Source: Thermoactinospora rubra (GTDB taxonomy: Bacteria; Actinomycetota; Actinomycetes; Streptosporangiales; Streptosporangiaceae). Taken from it: DNA of 64,000 bases. The notes below the pieces were generated by a model that saw only the letters and a program-made list of their open reading frames with translations, made no database searches and was not told where the DNA came from. Below, piece after piece: positions 37,549 through 45,773 of this stretch (position 1 is its first letter; each line of letters begins with the position of its first letter). Made by a program: the position numbers and the translations under genes. Location: assembly GCF_002093975.1 (NCBI RefSeq), contig NZ_KZ084325.1, forward strand, positions 124,001 to 188,000, read 5' to 3'.

Positions 37549-40368
37549 ATGGTCGAGATGGTCGGACGACACGCGGAGCTTCAGACGCTGATCGGCTCGA
37601 TGACCCGCGCGCCGGCCGTCACCCTGGTGGAGGGCGAGGCCGGCATCGGCAAGACGCGGCTGGTCCGCGCCGCGGCCAAGGCGGTGGGCGCCGGCCGTAC
37701 GGTCCTGCTGGGACAGTGCCACCAGCTGCGCGAGCCGTTCCCCTACGGGCCGGTGTTCGAGGCGCTGCGCGAGCTGGACGGGCGGCTGCCGCCCCCGGCC
37801 GAGCTCAGCCCGGTCACCGGCGCGCTGCGCGGCCACCTGCCCGAGCTGGCCGGCCACCTGCCGCCCGCGCCGGAGCCGCTGACCGACCCGGCCGCCGACC
37901 GGCACCGGCTCTTCCGCGCCGTCCACGAGCTGCTGGCCGCCGCCGGCCCGGCCGTGCTGATCGTCGAGGACCTGCACTGGGCCGACGACGGCACCCTGGA
38001 CCTGCTGCGCTTCCTCACCCGGCGGCCGCCCGAGGGCCTGGCGACGGTCCTCACCTGCCGCCCGGCCCGCCACCGGCCGGCGGCCGGGCTCCCCCTCGGC
38101 TACGCCAGCGTCGTGATCTCGCTGGCGCCCCTGGACGAGCGCGACGTCGCGGAGCTGGCCGCGCGGCTGCTGGGCCGGCGGGACCTCGCGCCGCGGCTCG
38201 CCGCCCGGCTGCACGAGCGCACCGCCGGGATCCCCTTCCTGGTGGAGGAGGTCGTGCGCGCCCTCGGCCGGGACGGCCGGCCGGAGGCGCTGGAGCGGAC
38301 CGGGGTGCCGCTGCCGCTGCGCGAGGCGATGGCCGAGCAGCTGGCCAGGCTCTCCCCCGCCGCCCTGCGGGTGGCGCACGCCGCCGCGGTGCTGCGGCTG
38401 CCCGCCACCGAGCCCGCGCTGGCCGCCGTCGCCGGATCGGCCGACGGGCTGGAGGAGGCCCTGCGCGTGGGCGTCCTGACCGAGCGCCCCGACGGCCGGT
38501 ACGGCTTCCGCCACGCCCTGGCCCAGCAGGCCGTCTACGACTCCATCCCCGGCCCAGAACGCAGGCGCGCCCACGAGCGGGCCGCCGGCGTCCTGGCCGA
38601 GGCCGACCCGCCGCCGCTGGTGCAGCTCACCTTCCACGCCCGGCGGGCGGGACTGATCGAGTCCTGGCTGCGGTACGGCACGCAGGCCGCGCACCGGGCG
38701 GCGGCGCTCGGCGACCTCCCGCTGGCCGTCGAGGTGCTCGACGACATGCTGGCCGACCCGGAGTTACCCGCATCCGAGCGCGGGCCGCTGGTGCTGGCGC
38801 TCAGCCGCCTGGCGCTGACCGGGCTGTTCTACCCGCGCGTGCTGCGCCTGCTGCGGCACCTGCTGTCGGACGAGCAGCTGTCGCGGGAGCTGCGCGGCGA
38901 GGCGAGGCTGACGCTCGGCCTGCTGCTGCAGGGCCAGGTCGGCGACGTGGCCGCGGGGCGGCAGGCGATGCTGACGGCCGTGGAGGAGCTGGGCGACCGT
39001 CCCGGCCTGGCCGCCCGCGGCCTGGCGTGCCTGGCGATGCCGGGCTGGGGCCGCGAGTCGCTGGCCGGGCACGAGGAGTACATGGCGCGGGCGGAGGCGC
39101 TGGTGGCCGGCGCCGAGGCGCCGGAGCTGGCCGCCGCCGTCCAGGCCAACCGCGCCGCCATCGCCATGGCGGTCGGCGCGCCTGAGGTGTTCGAGCTGGC
39201 CCGCGCCCTGCCCGCGACCCACCCCTCGGCGGCCGTGCGCCGCGAGGTGGCCCGCGGCTACTGCAACCTCTACGACCTGGGCGTCACCCTCGGCGTGTAC
39301 GGCGAGGCCGAGCGCTTCGGCCGCCAGGGACGGGCGCTGGCCGAGGAGTCGGGCGCCCTGTTCCCCGTCTTCCTGACGCAGGGGGCGGCGCTGCGGCTGG
39401 ACTGGCTGACCGGCCGCTGGGACGGGCTGGCCGGGCGAGCCTTGGCGCTGGTGGAGGCCGCGGCCGACGCGCCGCTGGCGGCCGTGGAGGCCCACCTGGT
39501 ACTGGGACTGCTCGCCGTCGCCACCGGCGAGTGGGCCGAGGCGGAGACACGGCTGCGCGCGGCCGGGGTGGACGAGCCCGACGACCGCTACCTGCCCGTC
39601 GTCCTGGCCGCCTGGGCCGGGCTGGTGGAGCTGCTGCTGGCCCGCGGCCAGGCCGCGCCGGCCGCCAAGGAGGCCCGCAGGGCCGTCGCCCGGCTGCGCG
39701 AGAAGACGGTCTGGGCCTGGGGCGACCAGCTCGTGCCCGGCGCGGTGTCCGCCCTGGCGGCGGTCGGGCGCCTGGAGGAGGCCGACGCGCTCGTCGGCGA
39801 GTTCGCCGCCGGGCTGGAGGGCCGGCTGGCGCCTTCCGCCCTGGCCGGGCTCGACCTGGCCGAAGGCACGCTGGAGGCGGCCCGGGGCCGCCAGGCCGAG
39901 GCCGCCAAGTGCTTCGACAGGGCGCGCGAGGCCCTGGAGGCGCTGCCCCAGCCGTACAACGCCGCCCGGGCCGCCGCCGCGCACGCCACCGCCCGGCTGG
40001 CCCTGGGGGACCGTACGGCCGCCGCCGAGGGCATGGCGCAGGCCGCCGAGCGGTTCGCCGCGCTGGGCGCCACCCGGGAGGCGGCCCGCTGCCGGCACGC
40101 CCTGCGCGAGTGGGGGCTGGCCACGCCGGTGCCGCGCCGCAGCAGGGACGGCGTGCTGTCGGCCCGCGAGCTGGAGGTGGCCCGCCTGGTGGCGCAGGGG
40201 CGGACCAACAGGGAGATCGCCGAGGTGCTGTTCCTGTCGCGGCGCACGGTCGAGACGCACGTGGCCACCGTGCTGCGCAAGCTCGGCGTGCCCTCCCGCG
40301 CGCACATCGTGGCCGCGCTGCCGGAGCAGCGCGGCCACGCTCGCCAGGGTCGCCCGTCAGGCTCCTAG
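37549..40368 (+). CDS. Large LuxR-family ATPase regulator (LAL/MalT-like)
   Basis: 939 residues. N-terminal AAA/STAND ATPase: Walker A VEGEAGIGKTRLV, Walker B VLIVEDLHWADDG, and an Arg-rich sensor region. A long helical, TPR-like middle (about 300-850) rich in Ala, Leu and Glu follows, then a C-terminal LuxR HTH (LSARELEVARLVAQGRTNRE and VETHVATVLRKLGV). Such LAL regulators activate transcription after ligand and ATP binding, often for secondary metabolism or catabolism. Target unknown; the convergent secreted protease and upstream PBP are neighbours, not clear targets. CGGAG precedes the chosen ATG. Confidence 0.9.
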   Translation: MVEMVGRHAELQTLIGSMTRAPAVTLVEGEAGIGKTRLVRAAAKAVGAGRTVLLGQCHQLREPFPYGPVFEALRELDGRLPPPAELSPVTGALRGHLPELAGHLPPAPEPLTDPAADRHRLFRAVHELLAAAGPAVLIVEDLHWADDGTLDLLRFLTRRPPEGLATVLTCRPARHRPAAGLPLGYASVVISLAPLDERDVAELAARLLGRRDLAPRLAARLHERTAGIPFLVEEVVRALGRDGRPEALERTGVPLPLREAMAEQLARLSPAALRVAHAAAVLRLPATEPALAAVAGSADGLEEALRVGVLTERPDGRYGFRHALAQQAVYDSIPGPERRRAHERAAGVLAEADPPPLVQLTFHARRAGLIESWLRYGTQAAHRAAALGDLPLAVEVLDDMLADPELPASERGPLVLALSRLALTGLFYPRVLRLLRHLLSDEQLSRELRGEARLTLGLLLQGQVGDVAAGRQAMLTAVEELGDRPGLAARGLACLAMPGWGRESLAGHEEYMARAEALVAGAEAPELAAAVQANRAAIAMAVGAPEVFELARALPATHPSAAVRREVARGYCNLYDLGVTLGVYGEAERFGRQGRALAEESGALFPVFLTQGAALRLDWLTGRWDGLAGRALALVEAAADAPLAAVEAHLVLGLLAVATGEWAEAETRLRAAGVDEPDDRYLPVVLAAWAGLVELLLARGQAAPAAKEARRAVARLREKTVWAWGDQLVPGAVSALAAVGRLEEADALVGEFAAGLEGRLAPSALAGLDLAEGTLEAARGRQAEAAKCFDRAREALEALPQPYNAARAAAAHATARLALGDRTAAAEGMAQAAERFAALGATREAARCRHALREWGLATPVPRRSRDGVLSARELEVARLVAQGRTNREIAEVLFLSRRTVETHVATVLRKLGVPSRAHIVAALPEQRGHARQGRPSGS

Positions 40369-40427
40369 ACGTAAGGCTCCTAGACGGTGACGCTCCAGCC
40401 GGTGACGCTCTAGACGGTGACGCTCCA
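40359..40427. repeat. Nested duplications at the LuxR/protease convergent stops
   Basis: AGGCTCCTAGACG occurs at 40359-40371 (containing the LuxR-gene TAG) and again at 40374-40386. CTAGACGGTGACGCTCCA occurs at 40380-40397 and 40410-40427, the second copy being the last codons and stop of the protease gene. Both gene ends have been duplicated into the 41-bp gap, by 15-bp and 30-bp units. Confidence 0.8.
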
Positions 40428-43400
40428 CCAGTCCAGGACGCCGGTGTCGTTGGCGTAGACGTCCTCGACGTACAGCGCCCAGGTGCCGGCCGCCTGCTGG
40501 TTCACTGGGACGTTCCACGTCCGGGTGCCGAAGACGCTGCACGAGCTGCCGCCCGCCGCCCTGACCTGGTACCAGGTGCCGTTCGGGCCGCGCAGCCAGA
40601 TGTCGAGGTCCTCGATGCAGGTGTGGTTGCTGGTCACCGTCACCTTGACCGGCGAGACCGCCGGACCGGTCGCGGTGGAGGTGATCGGCGACTGGATCCA
40701 GCTGTAGTCGTCGATCCGGTAGTCGGTGTCGTTGCGGAAGGTGCGTCCCGGGCTGGTGGACTGCACCGTCAGCGCGAACACCGTGGTGTGCGCGCCGGTC
40801 TCGCCGGTGCCCGTGACCGTCACCTGGTAGGTGCCCGCCGGGGTCGAACCCGAGGTGGCGATGGTCAGCGTCGAGGAGTTGCCCGAGGTCACGCCGGCCG
40901 GGTTGAACGTGGCCGTCGCGCCGGTGGGCAGGCCGGAGGCGCTGAGATTCACCGTCTGCGGGGTGCCCGCGGTCGTCTGGGTGACGATCTGGGTGGTGGC
41001 CTGCTGGCCCGCGGTCACGGTGCCGGAGGACGGGTTGGCCGCGAGGGAGAAGTCACGCGAGGAGCTGCTGCCCACCGCGAGCTTCCAGATCGCGTACGCC
41101 GAGGCGTCGGCCGCCCGGTCCAGGATCGTGTCGCTGATGTTGGAGGTGGTGTCGCACGAGCGGTGGTAGCACGGGTCGTAGGCGCGCCCCGCCGTACCTC
41201 CCCACTTGGCCGCCTGGGCGGCGGTCTTGGTGTAGCTGGCGCCCGCGGCCACGCCGGAGGTCGGGATGCCCGCGGCGCGGAAGGAGGCGTCGTCGGAGCG
41301 GCCCGCGCCCTCGGTGTTCTCCTCCGGCTGGAGGTTCAGCGCGTCGTAGAACGCCTTCAGGTGCTGGGCGGCCGTGCTGTTGATGTTGTTGATGAAGTAG
41401 CCGCCGTTGGGCGAGCCGACCATGTCGTAGTTGTGGTAGACCTGGATCGCGTTGCGCTCGGCCTGCGACAGGGAGGCGACGTAGCCCTCGGACCCGTTGA
41501 GGCCCTGCTCCTCGTCGCTCCACCAGCCGAACCTGACGTGCTTGGCCATGGCCGGGTTCTTGGCCGCCAGCGTCAGGGCGACCTCCAGCAGCGCCGCCGA
41601 GCCGGAGGCGTTGTCGTTGATGCCCGGTCCGGCCGAGACGCTGTCGAGGTGGGCGCCGGCCATGACGACCTGGCCCGGGTCACCGCCCGGCCAGTCGGCG
41701 ATCAGGTTGGGGCCCGCGCCGGAGCTGCAGGTGGAGCCGCAGTTCTGGCGCCGCACGGTGTAGCCGGCGGCCTGCAGCTTCTGCTCGATGTAGGAGACCG
41801 ACGCGGTGTAGCCGGGTCCGGTCGACCTGCGGTTGCCGCCGTTGTTGGTGGCGATGGTCTGGAACTGCTGCAGGTGCGCCTTGACGCTTGCCAGGCTGAT
41901 GTCCGGCGGGTCGGACGGGCCGGGGCCGCCGCCGCCCACGGTGAGCGTGAAGGTGGCGGTGTGCGTGGCCGTCTGGCCGGTGCCGGTCACGGTGACCGTG
42001 TAGGTGCCGCGCGGCGTGGAGGCCGAGGTGGCGATCGTGAGCGTCGAGGAGTTGCCCGAGGTCACGCCGGCGGGGTTGAACGTGGCCGTCGCGCCGCCGG
42101 GCAGGCCGGAGGCGCTCAGGCTCACCGTCTGCGGGTTGCCGGCCGTGGTCTGGGTGCCCACCGTGGTCGTCGCCGGCTGGCCCGGCTCCACCGTGCCCGA
42201 GGTGGGGCTGACGGACATCGAGAAGTCCTGCGTCGGCGTGCTGCAGGCCGGCTCGCCGGACTGCGCCGGGACGCTCACCGCGTTCCAGGCGGCCTTGGTG
42301 GTGGCGCACTCGACGCCGGTGGCGCCGTACAGCTCCACCGCGGCGGCCAGGCTCGCGGTCCGCACGTTCACGTAGCGCCAGGTGGAGGTCTTCCGCGCCA
42401 GCGCGCCCATGAAGATCTTGCCGGCCTTCTCGATGCCGATGCCGGTCACCGAGGACGGGCCGCCCGTGCAGATGGGGCTGGAGGGCTTGCCGCCGCCCGG
42501 GTTGGACCCCTCGGCCAGCAGGTAGAACCAGTGGTTGAGCGGGCCGGCCGCCGCGTGCACCTCTGTGCTGGGGATGGAGCTGGAGTAGCAGTTCGGGTCG
42601 CCGGCCCGGCTCGGGTTGTACATGTAGCGGATCGGGCCGTCGCCGACGAGGTTGACCTCCTCGCCGACCTCGTAGTCCGGCGGGTCGCCCGGGTTGGCGG
42701 CGTAGTGCTCGGTGAGCGCGCCGAAGATGTCGCCGGTGCCCTCGTTGATGCCGCCGTTCTCGTTGCCCGAGCCCGCGCCGCCCGGCGTGGTCTGGAAGAT
42801 GGCGTGGCCGAACTCGTGCGCCACCACGTCGATCGGCGTGGCCTGCCGCTGGTTGTCCTGCGAGTGGCCGAAGTTGGTGTAGCTGCCGTTCCAGTAGGCG
42901 TTGACGGCGTTCAGGCCCACCCTGGCCGGGAAGCCGCGGCCCTGGCCGTCGATGCCGTTGCGGCCCAGCCACTCGCGCAGCATGTTCCACTGGCGCTGCA
43001 CGCCGTACAGGGCGTCCACGCAGGCGGTCTCCAGGTTGGTGCCCGAGCCGTTGCCCCAGGCGTCGTCCGTGCCGGTGTACGGCTGGCCGTTCTGCCCGCC
43101 GCACTGGATGCCGGGGCGGGAGGTGTCGACCATGCGGTAGGTGCCGGCGGACTGGCTGGTGTCGATGGTGACGTTCCCGTTGTAGTAGCCCTGGCCGGTG
43201 CCCGCCCGGACCTCGTCGTAGGAGTCGGCGACCGCGCCGGTCCTGGCGTCGACGAAGACGTGCTTCTTGCTGGGGTTGCCGTCGGCCAGGCCGGAGACCA
43301 CCACCTCCCAGGCGAGCCTGGGCCGCCCGCCCCAGGCCAGGACCACCAGGCGCGGGGGCTCCGCGCCGTCGGCCTGGCTCAGCTGGGACCTGGCCGTCTC

Positions 43401-43823
43401 GGTGGCCCGCTCGGCGCTCACCCGGGCGCGGGTGCTCAGGCCCGCCGGCGCGGGGCCGGAGGCCGCGGCGGTGTCGCGCACGTGCCCCTGGGAGTCGGTC
43501 ACCACGACCGCGTCGCCGCCCACCACCGGCAGGCCCTTGTAGGTGCGGTCGTAGGAGACGTAGAACATGCCGCCGGCGCCCGGTGTGACGGACTTGCGCC
43601 AGAAGGTCTCGTCGGGGCCCTTGCGGAGGTCGTCCAGGCCGCTGGAGACCGCCTGGTCGGCCGCCTGGGCGGCGAGGGCGGCCGGGTCGCCCGAGGCCGC
43701 CTGCGACGGCTGGGGGTCGCCCGGTGGGACGGCCGCCGCCGGGGCCGGTAAGAGGGGTAACAGGGTGAGGGTGGCCGCGGTGCTCATGGCCGCGACAGCC
43801 GCGAGGAGGGATCTGCGTCTCAC
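40410..43823 (-). CDS. Secreted double protease: M4 metallopeptidase + M28 aminopeptidase + P-domain
   Basis: 1137 residues from a GTG eight bases after AAGGAG. Signal peptide 1-31; propeptide about 35-205; M4 domain about 210-525 with HEFGH (336-340), the Zn-ligand Glu in GGINEGTGD (361) and the catalytic His in EVHAAAGPLNHW (423); first Ig-like repeat 533-630; M28 domain about 640-918 with AHLDS (725-729), GINDNASG (Asp 737), SDEEQGLNG (Glu 771/772), NYDMVG (Asp 800) and CYHRSCD (His 887); second Ig-like repeat 924-1021, nearly identical to the first; proprotein-convertase P-domain 1024-1137. Both active sites look intact, so an endo- and an aminopeptidase act from one exported chain. Confidence 0.92.
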   Translation of the reverse strand: MRRRSLLAAVAAMSTAATLTLLPLLPAPAAAVPPGDPQPSQAASGDPAALAAQAADQAVSSGLDDLRKGPDETFWRKSVTPGAGGMFYVSYDRTYKGLPVVGGDAVVVTDSQGHVRDTAAASGPAPAGLSTRARVSAERATETARSQLSQADGAEPPRLVVLAWGGRPRLAWEVVVSGLADGNPSKKHVFVDARTGAVADSYDEVRAGTGQGYYNGNVTIDTSQSAGTYRMVDTSRPGIQCGGQNGQPYTGTDDAWGNGSGTNLETACVDALYGVQRQWNMLREWLGRNGIDGQGRGFPARVGLNAVNAYWNGSYTNFGHSQDNQRQATPIDVVAHEFGHAIFQTTPGGAGSGNENGGINEGTGDIFGALTEHYAANPGDPPDYEVGEEVNLVGDGPIRYMYNPSRAGDPNCYSSSIPSTEVHAAAGPLNHWFYLLAEGSNPGGGKPSSPICTGGPSSVTGIGIEKAGKIFMGALARKTSTWRYVNVRTASLAAAVELYGATGVECATTKAAWNAVSVPAQSGEPACSTPTQDFSMSVSPTSGTVEPGQPATTTVGTQTTAGNPQTVSLSASGLPGGATATFNPAGVTSGNSSTLTIATSASTPRGTYTVTVTGTGQTATHTATFTLTVGGGGPGPSDPPDISLASVKAHLQQFQTIATNNGGNRRSTGPGYTASVSYIEQKLQAAGYTVRRQNCGSTCSSGAGPNLIADWPGGDPGQVVMAGAHLDSVSAGPGINDNASGSAALLEVALTLAAKNPAMAKHVRFGWWSDEEQGLNGSEGYVASLSQAERNAIQVYHNYDMVGSPNGGYFINNINSTAAQHLKAFYDALNLQPEENTEGAGRSDDASFRAAGIPTSGVAAGASYTKTAAQAAKWGGTAGRAYDPCYHRSCDTTSNISDTILDRAADASAYAIWKLAVGSSSSRDFSLAANPSSGTVTAGQQATTQIVTQTTAGTPQTVNLSASGLPTGATATFNPAGVTSGNSSTLTIATSGSTPAGTYQVTVTGTGETGAHTTVFALTVQSTSPGRTFRNDTDYRIDDYSWIQSPITSTATGPAVSPVKVTVTSNHTCIEDLDIWLRGPNGTWYQVRAAGGSSCSVFGTRTWNVPVNQQAAGTWALYVEDVYANDTGVLDWWSVTV

Positions 43824-43953
43824 TCGCCAGCTCCTTTCGCTGTCCTCCCGCACCAGTCCGCCTGGTGGGCGGGCGGGCGCGGGAGTTTTGGGGGGTGTCG
43901 AGAGGATCTCGTGGCGGGTTGACAGTAGGACCTCACTGACAGGCAGAACATCC

Positions 43954-43974
43954 GTAGGGGTATCGGTAGGGGTA
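43954..43974. repeat. Direct repeat in the protease/AraC divergent region
   Basis: GTAGGGGTA occurs at 43954-43962 and 43966-43974, a 12-bp period, so both copies lie on the same DNA face after about one turn. The 237-bp region 43824-44060 between the protease and AraC genes also holds a TTGACA at 43919-43924. A possible activator site; no direct evidence. Confidence 0.4.
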
Positions 43975-44060
43975 CGGAATAACGGGATTCGGGGGCCATC
44001 GCCCCGCCGTACCGGAGGACTCCCGGCGGGCCTCGTGCGGGGCGGATCGACGCCGATACC

Positions 44061-45041
44061 ATGGCGCGGGACGGTGATCGCATGGCGTTGCTGATCCGCG
44101 CATCCGACGTGCCCGCCGCGTCGCGCCACGACGCCTGGCGCGCCGTCGTCTGCGACACCCTGGGCCCGCTCGACCTGCGCATCGACCCCGGCACGCCGCT
44201 GCGGGGGCAGATCGAGGCCGGCCGGCTGGGCGCGGTGAGCGTCGGCCGGGTCCGCACCAGCACCCCGCACAGCGTGCACCGCACGCCCGGGCTCATCCGG
44301 CGCGACAGCCCGGAGCTGTACCGGATCGTGCTCGCGGTGTCCGGCAGCCCGCTGCTCGCGCAGGACGGGCGCGAGACCCAGCTCAAGCCCGGCGAGTTCG
44401 CGCTCTACGACTTCACCCGGCCCTACGACCTGGCCTACGACGCGCCCGTGCACCTGGCCGTGTTCGGCTTCCCGCGCGACGCGCTGGCCCTCCCCCTCGA
44501 CCGGGTCCGCGGCCTGACCGCCGTGCCGATCGCCCCCGGCGCGGGAACGGCCGCCCTGGCCGCCCCGCTCCTGCGCCGCGTGGCCGGCGACCTGGAGACC
44601 TACCAGCCCGCCAGCGCCGCCCGCCTGTCCGGCGTCGTCATGGACCTGATCACCGCGGCAATCGCCGAGCGCGCCGAGCAGGCCGAGGCGGTCTCCGAGG
44701 ACAGCCGCCGCCAGGTCCTGCTCCTGCGCGTCCACGCCTTCATCGAGCAGCACCTGGGCGACGCCGGCCTCGATCCGGGCGTCGTGGCGGACGCGCACCA
44801 CATCTCGGTGCGGTACCTGCACCGGCTCTTCGAGGGCGAGCAGACCACCGTCGCCGCCTGGATCCGCGCCCGCCGCCTCGAACGCTGCCGCCAGGACCTG
44901 GCCGACCCGGCGCTGCGCACCGTCCCCGTCAGCTCCGTCGCCGCCCGCTGGGGCCTGCCCGACGCCGCCCACTTCTCGCGCCTGTTCCGGCAGGCGTACG
45001 GCATGCCGCCCGCCGAGTACCGCCGCGCACACGCCCGCTGA
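44061..45041 (+). CDS. AraC-family regulator with AraC_binding_2-type sensor
   Basis: 326 residues from ATG 44061; an ATG at 44082 (MALLIRASD) is equally possible. N-terminal cupin-like domain of the AraC_binding_2 type (SRHDAWRAVVCDTLGPLDLR at the start, EFALYDFTRPYDLAYD), C-terminal HTH pair with HISVRYLHRLFEGEQTTVA and WGLPDAAHFSRLFRQAYG. Divergent from the secreted protease and upstream of a VOC protein; either could be its target. Confidence 0.88.
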   Translation: MARDGDRMALLIRASDVPAASRHDAWRAVVCDTLGPLDLRIDPGTPLRGQIEAGRLGAVSVGRVRTSTPHSVHRTPGLIRRDSPELYRIVLAVSGSPLLAQDGRETQLKPGEFALYDFTRPYDLAYDAPVHLAVFGFPRDALALPLDRVRGLTAVPIAPGAGTAALAAPLLRRVAGDLETYQPASAARLSGVVMDLITAAIAERAEQAEAVSEDSRRQVLLLRVHAFIEQHLGDAGLDPGVVADAHHISVRYLHRLFEGEQTTVAAWIRARRLERCRQDLADPALRTVPVSSVAARWGLPDAAHFSRLFRQAYGMPPAEYRRAHAR

Positions 45042-45154
45042 AGGAGTGCGCGCATCGTCAAGCGGCCCGGCACGGGGATGCAAGACCCGCGGGTGGCCTG
45101 TCGCGCACACTCAAGGAGTCGCGAACGACCACCCCGGATCTGAAGGAGACCACG

Positions 45155-45544
45155 ATGTCGCACACGCTCTTCGTCAACCTGCCCACCAAGGACCTGGAGC
45201 GGGCGAAGGCCTTCTTCGCCGAGCTGGGGCTGCAGTCCTTCGGCATGACCGACGACATGGCCTCGATCATCATCAACGACCGCACCCAGGTGATGCTGCT
45301 GGCGGAGCCGACGTTCGCCGGATACGCGCGCAACGCCGTCGCCGACCCCACGGCGGCGACGCAGGTGATCCTGGTCATCGCGGCCGACGACCGAGAGGGC
45401 GTCGACCGGCTGGCGGACAAGGCGCTCGCGGCGGGCGCGAAGCCGGTCGGGGAGCCGCGCGAGGCGGACGGCCGCTACCAGCGCGGGTTCACCGACCTGG
45501 ACGGGCACCACTGGGAGGTGCTGTGCCTGGTGCAGCCGTCATGA
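45155..45544 (+). CDS. VOC-superfamily (glyoxalase-like) protein
   Basis: 129 residues with GAAGGAG upstream of the ATG. Two beta-alpha-beta-beta-beta modules of the VOC fold: NLPTKDLERAKAFFAELGLQ at the start and GFTDLDGHHWEVLC at the end. The first metal ligand position is Asn rather than His, as in the PhnB-like/lactoylglutathione-lyase-related group of unknown substrate. Stop overlaps the ATG of the following remnant (ATGA). Confidence 0.88.
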   Translation: MSHTLFVNLPTKDLERAKAFFAELGLQSFGMTDDMASIIINDRTQVMLLAEPTFAGYARNAVADPTAATQVILVIAADDREGVDRLADKALAAGAKPVGEPREADGRYQRGFTDLDGHHWEVLCLVQPS

Positions 45545-45702
45545 CCGCGCCCTTGAAGGCCGGCCCGGCGGCGAGCGGCGCGGTCGCCTCGGCGGTTCCG
45601 GACGCCGTCCACCGGGTCCTCCCCGGCCAGACCCACAACGTCAGCCCGGACGCCCTGGCGCCGGAGCTTTTAGAGTTCTTCGCCGCCCACTGGGAGTCGT
45701 GA
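45541..45702 (+). pseudogene. Remnant of an alpha/beta hydrolase (C-terminus only)
   Basis: A 53-codon frame overlapping the VOC stop. From about residue 20 it reads VPDAVHRVLPGQTHNVSPDA then LAPELLEFF, which matches the end of alpha/beta hydrolases where the catalytic His sits in the GQTHNV loop. The nucleophile elbow and the rest of the fold are absent, so this is a truncated leftover rather than a working enzyme. It could be expressed through the ATGA coupling. Confidence 0.65.
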
Positions 45703-45773
45703 GCTTCCGGCCTGCGGTGGTGCGGGCACGGATCGCTCCTTCGCGGGCGACCGGCGGCATCCGCGCCGGCCGG

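Noticed and set aside
40410..45110. A 1566-residue start for the double protease
   Set aside because: The extra N-terminal residues are antisense to the AraC gene; the GTG at 43823 has a good ribosome site and a signal peptide directly after it.
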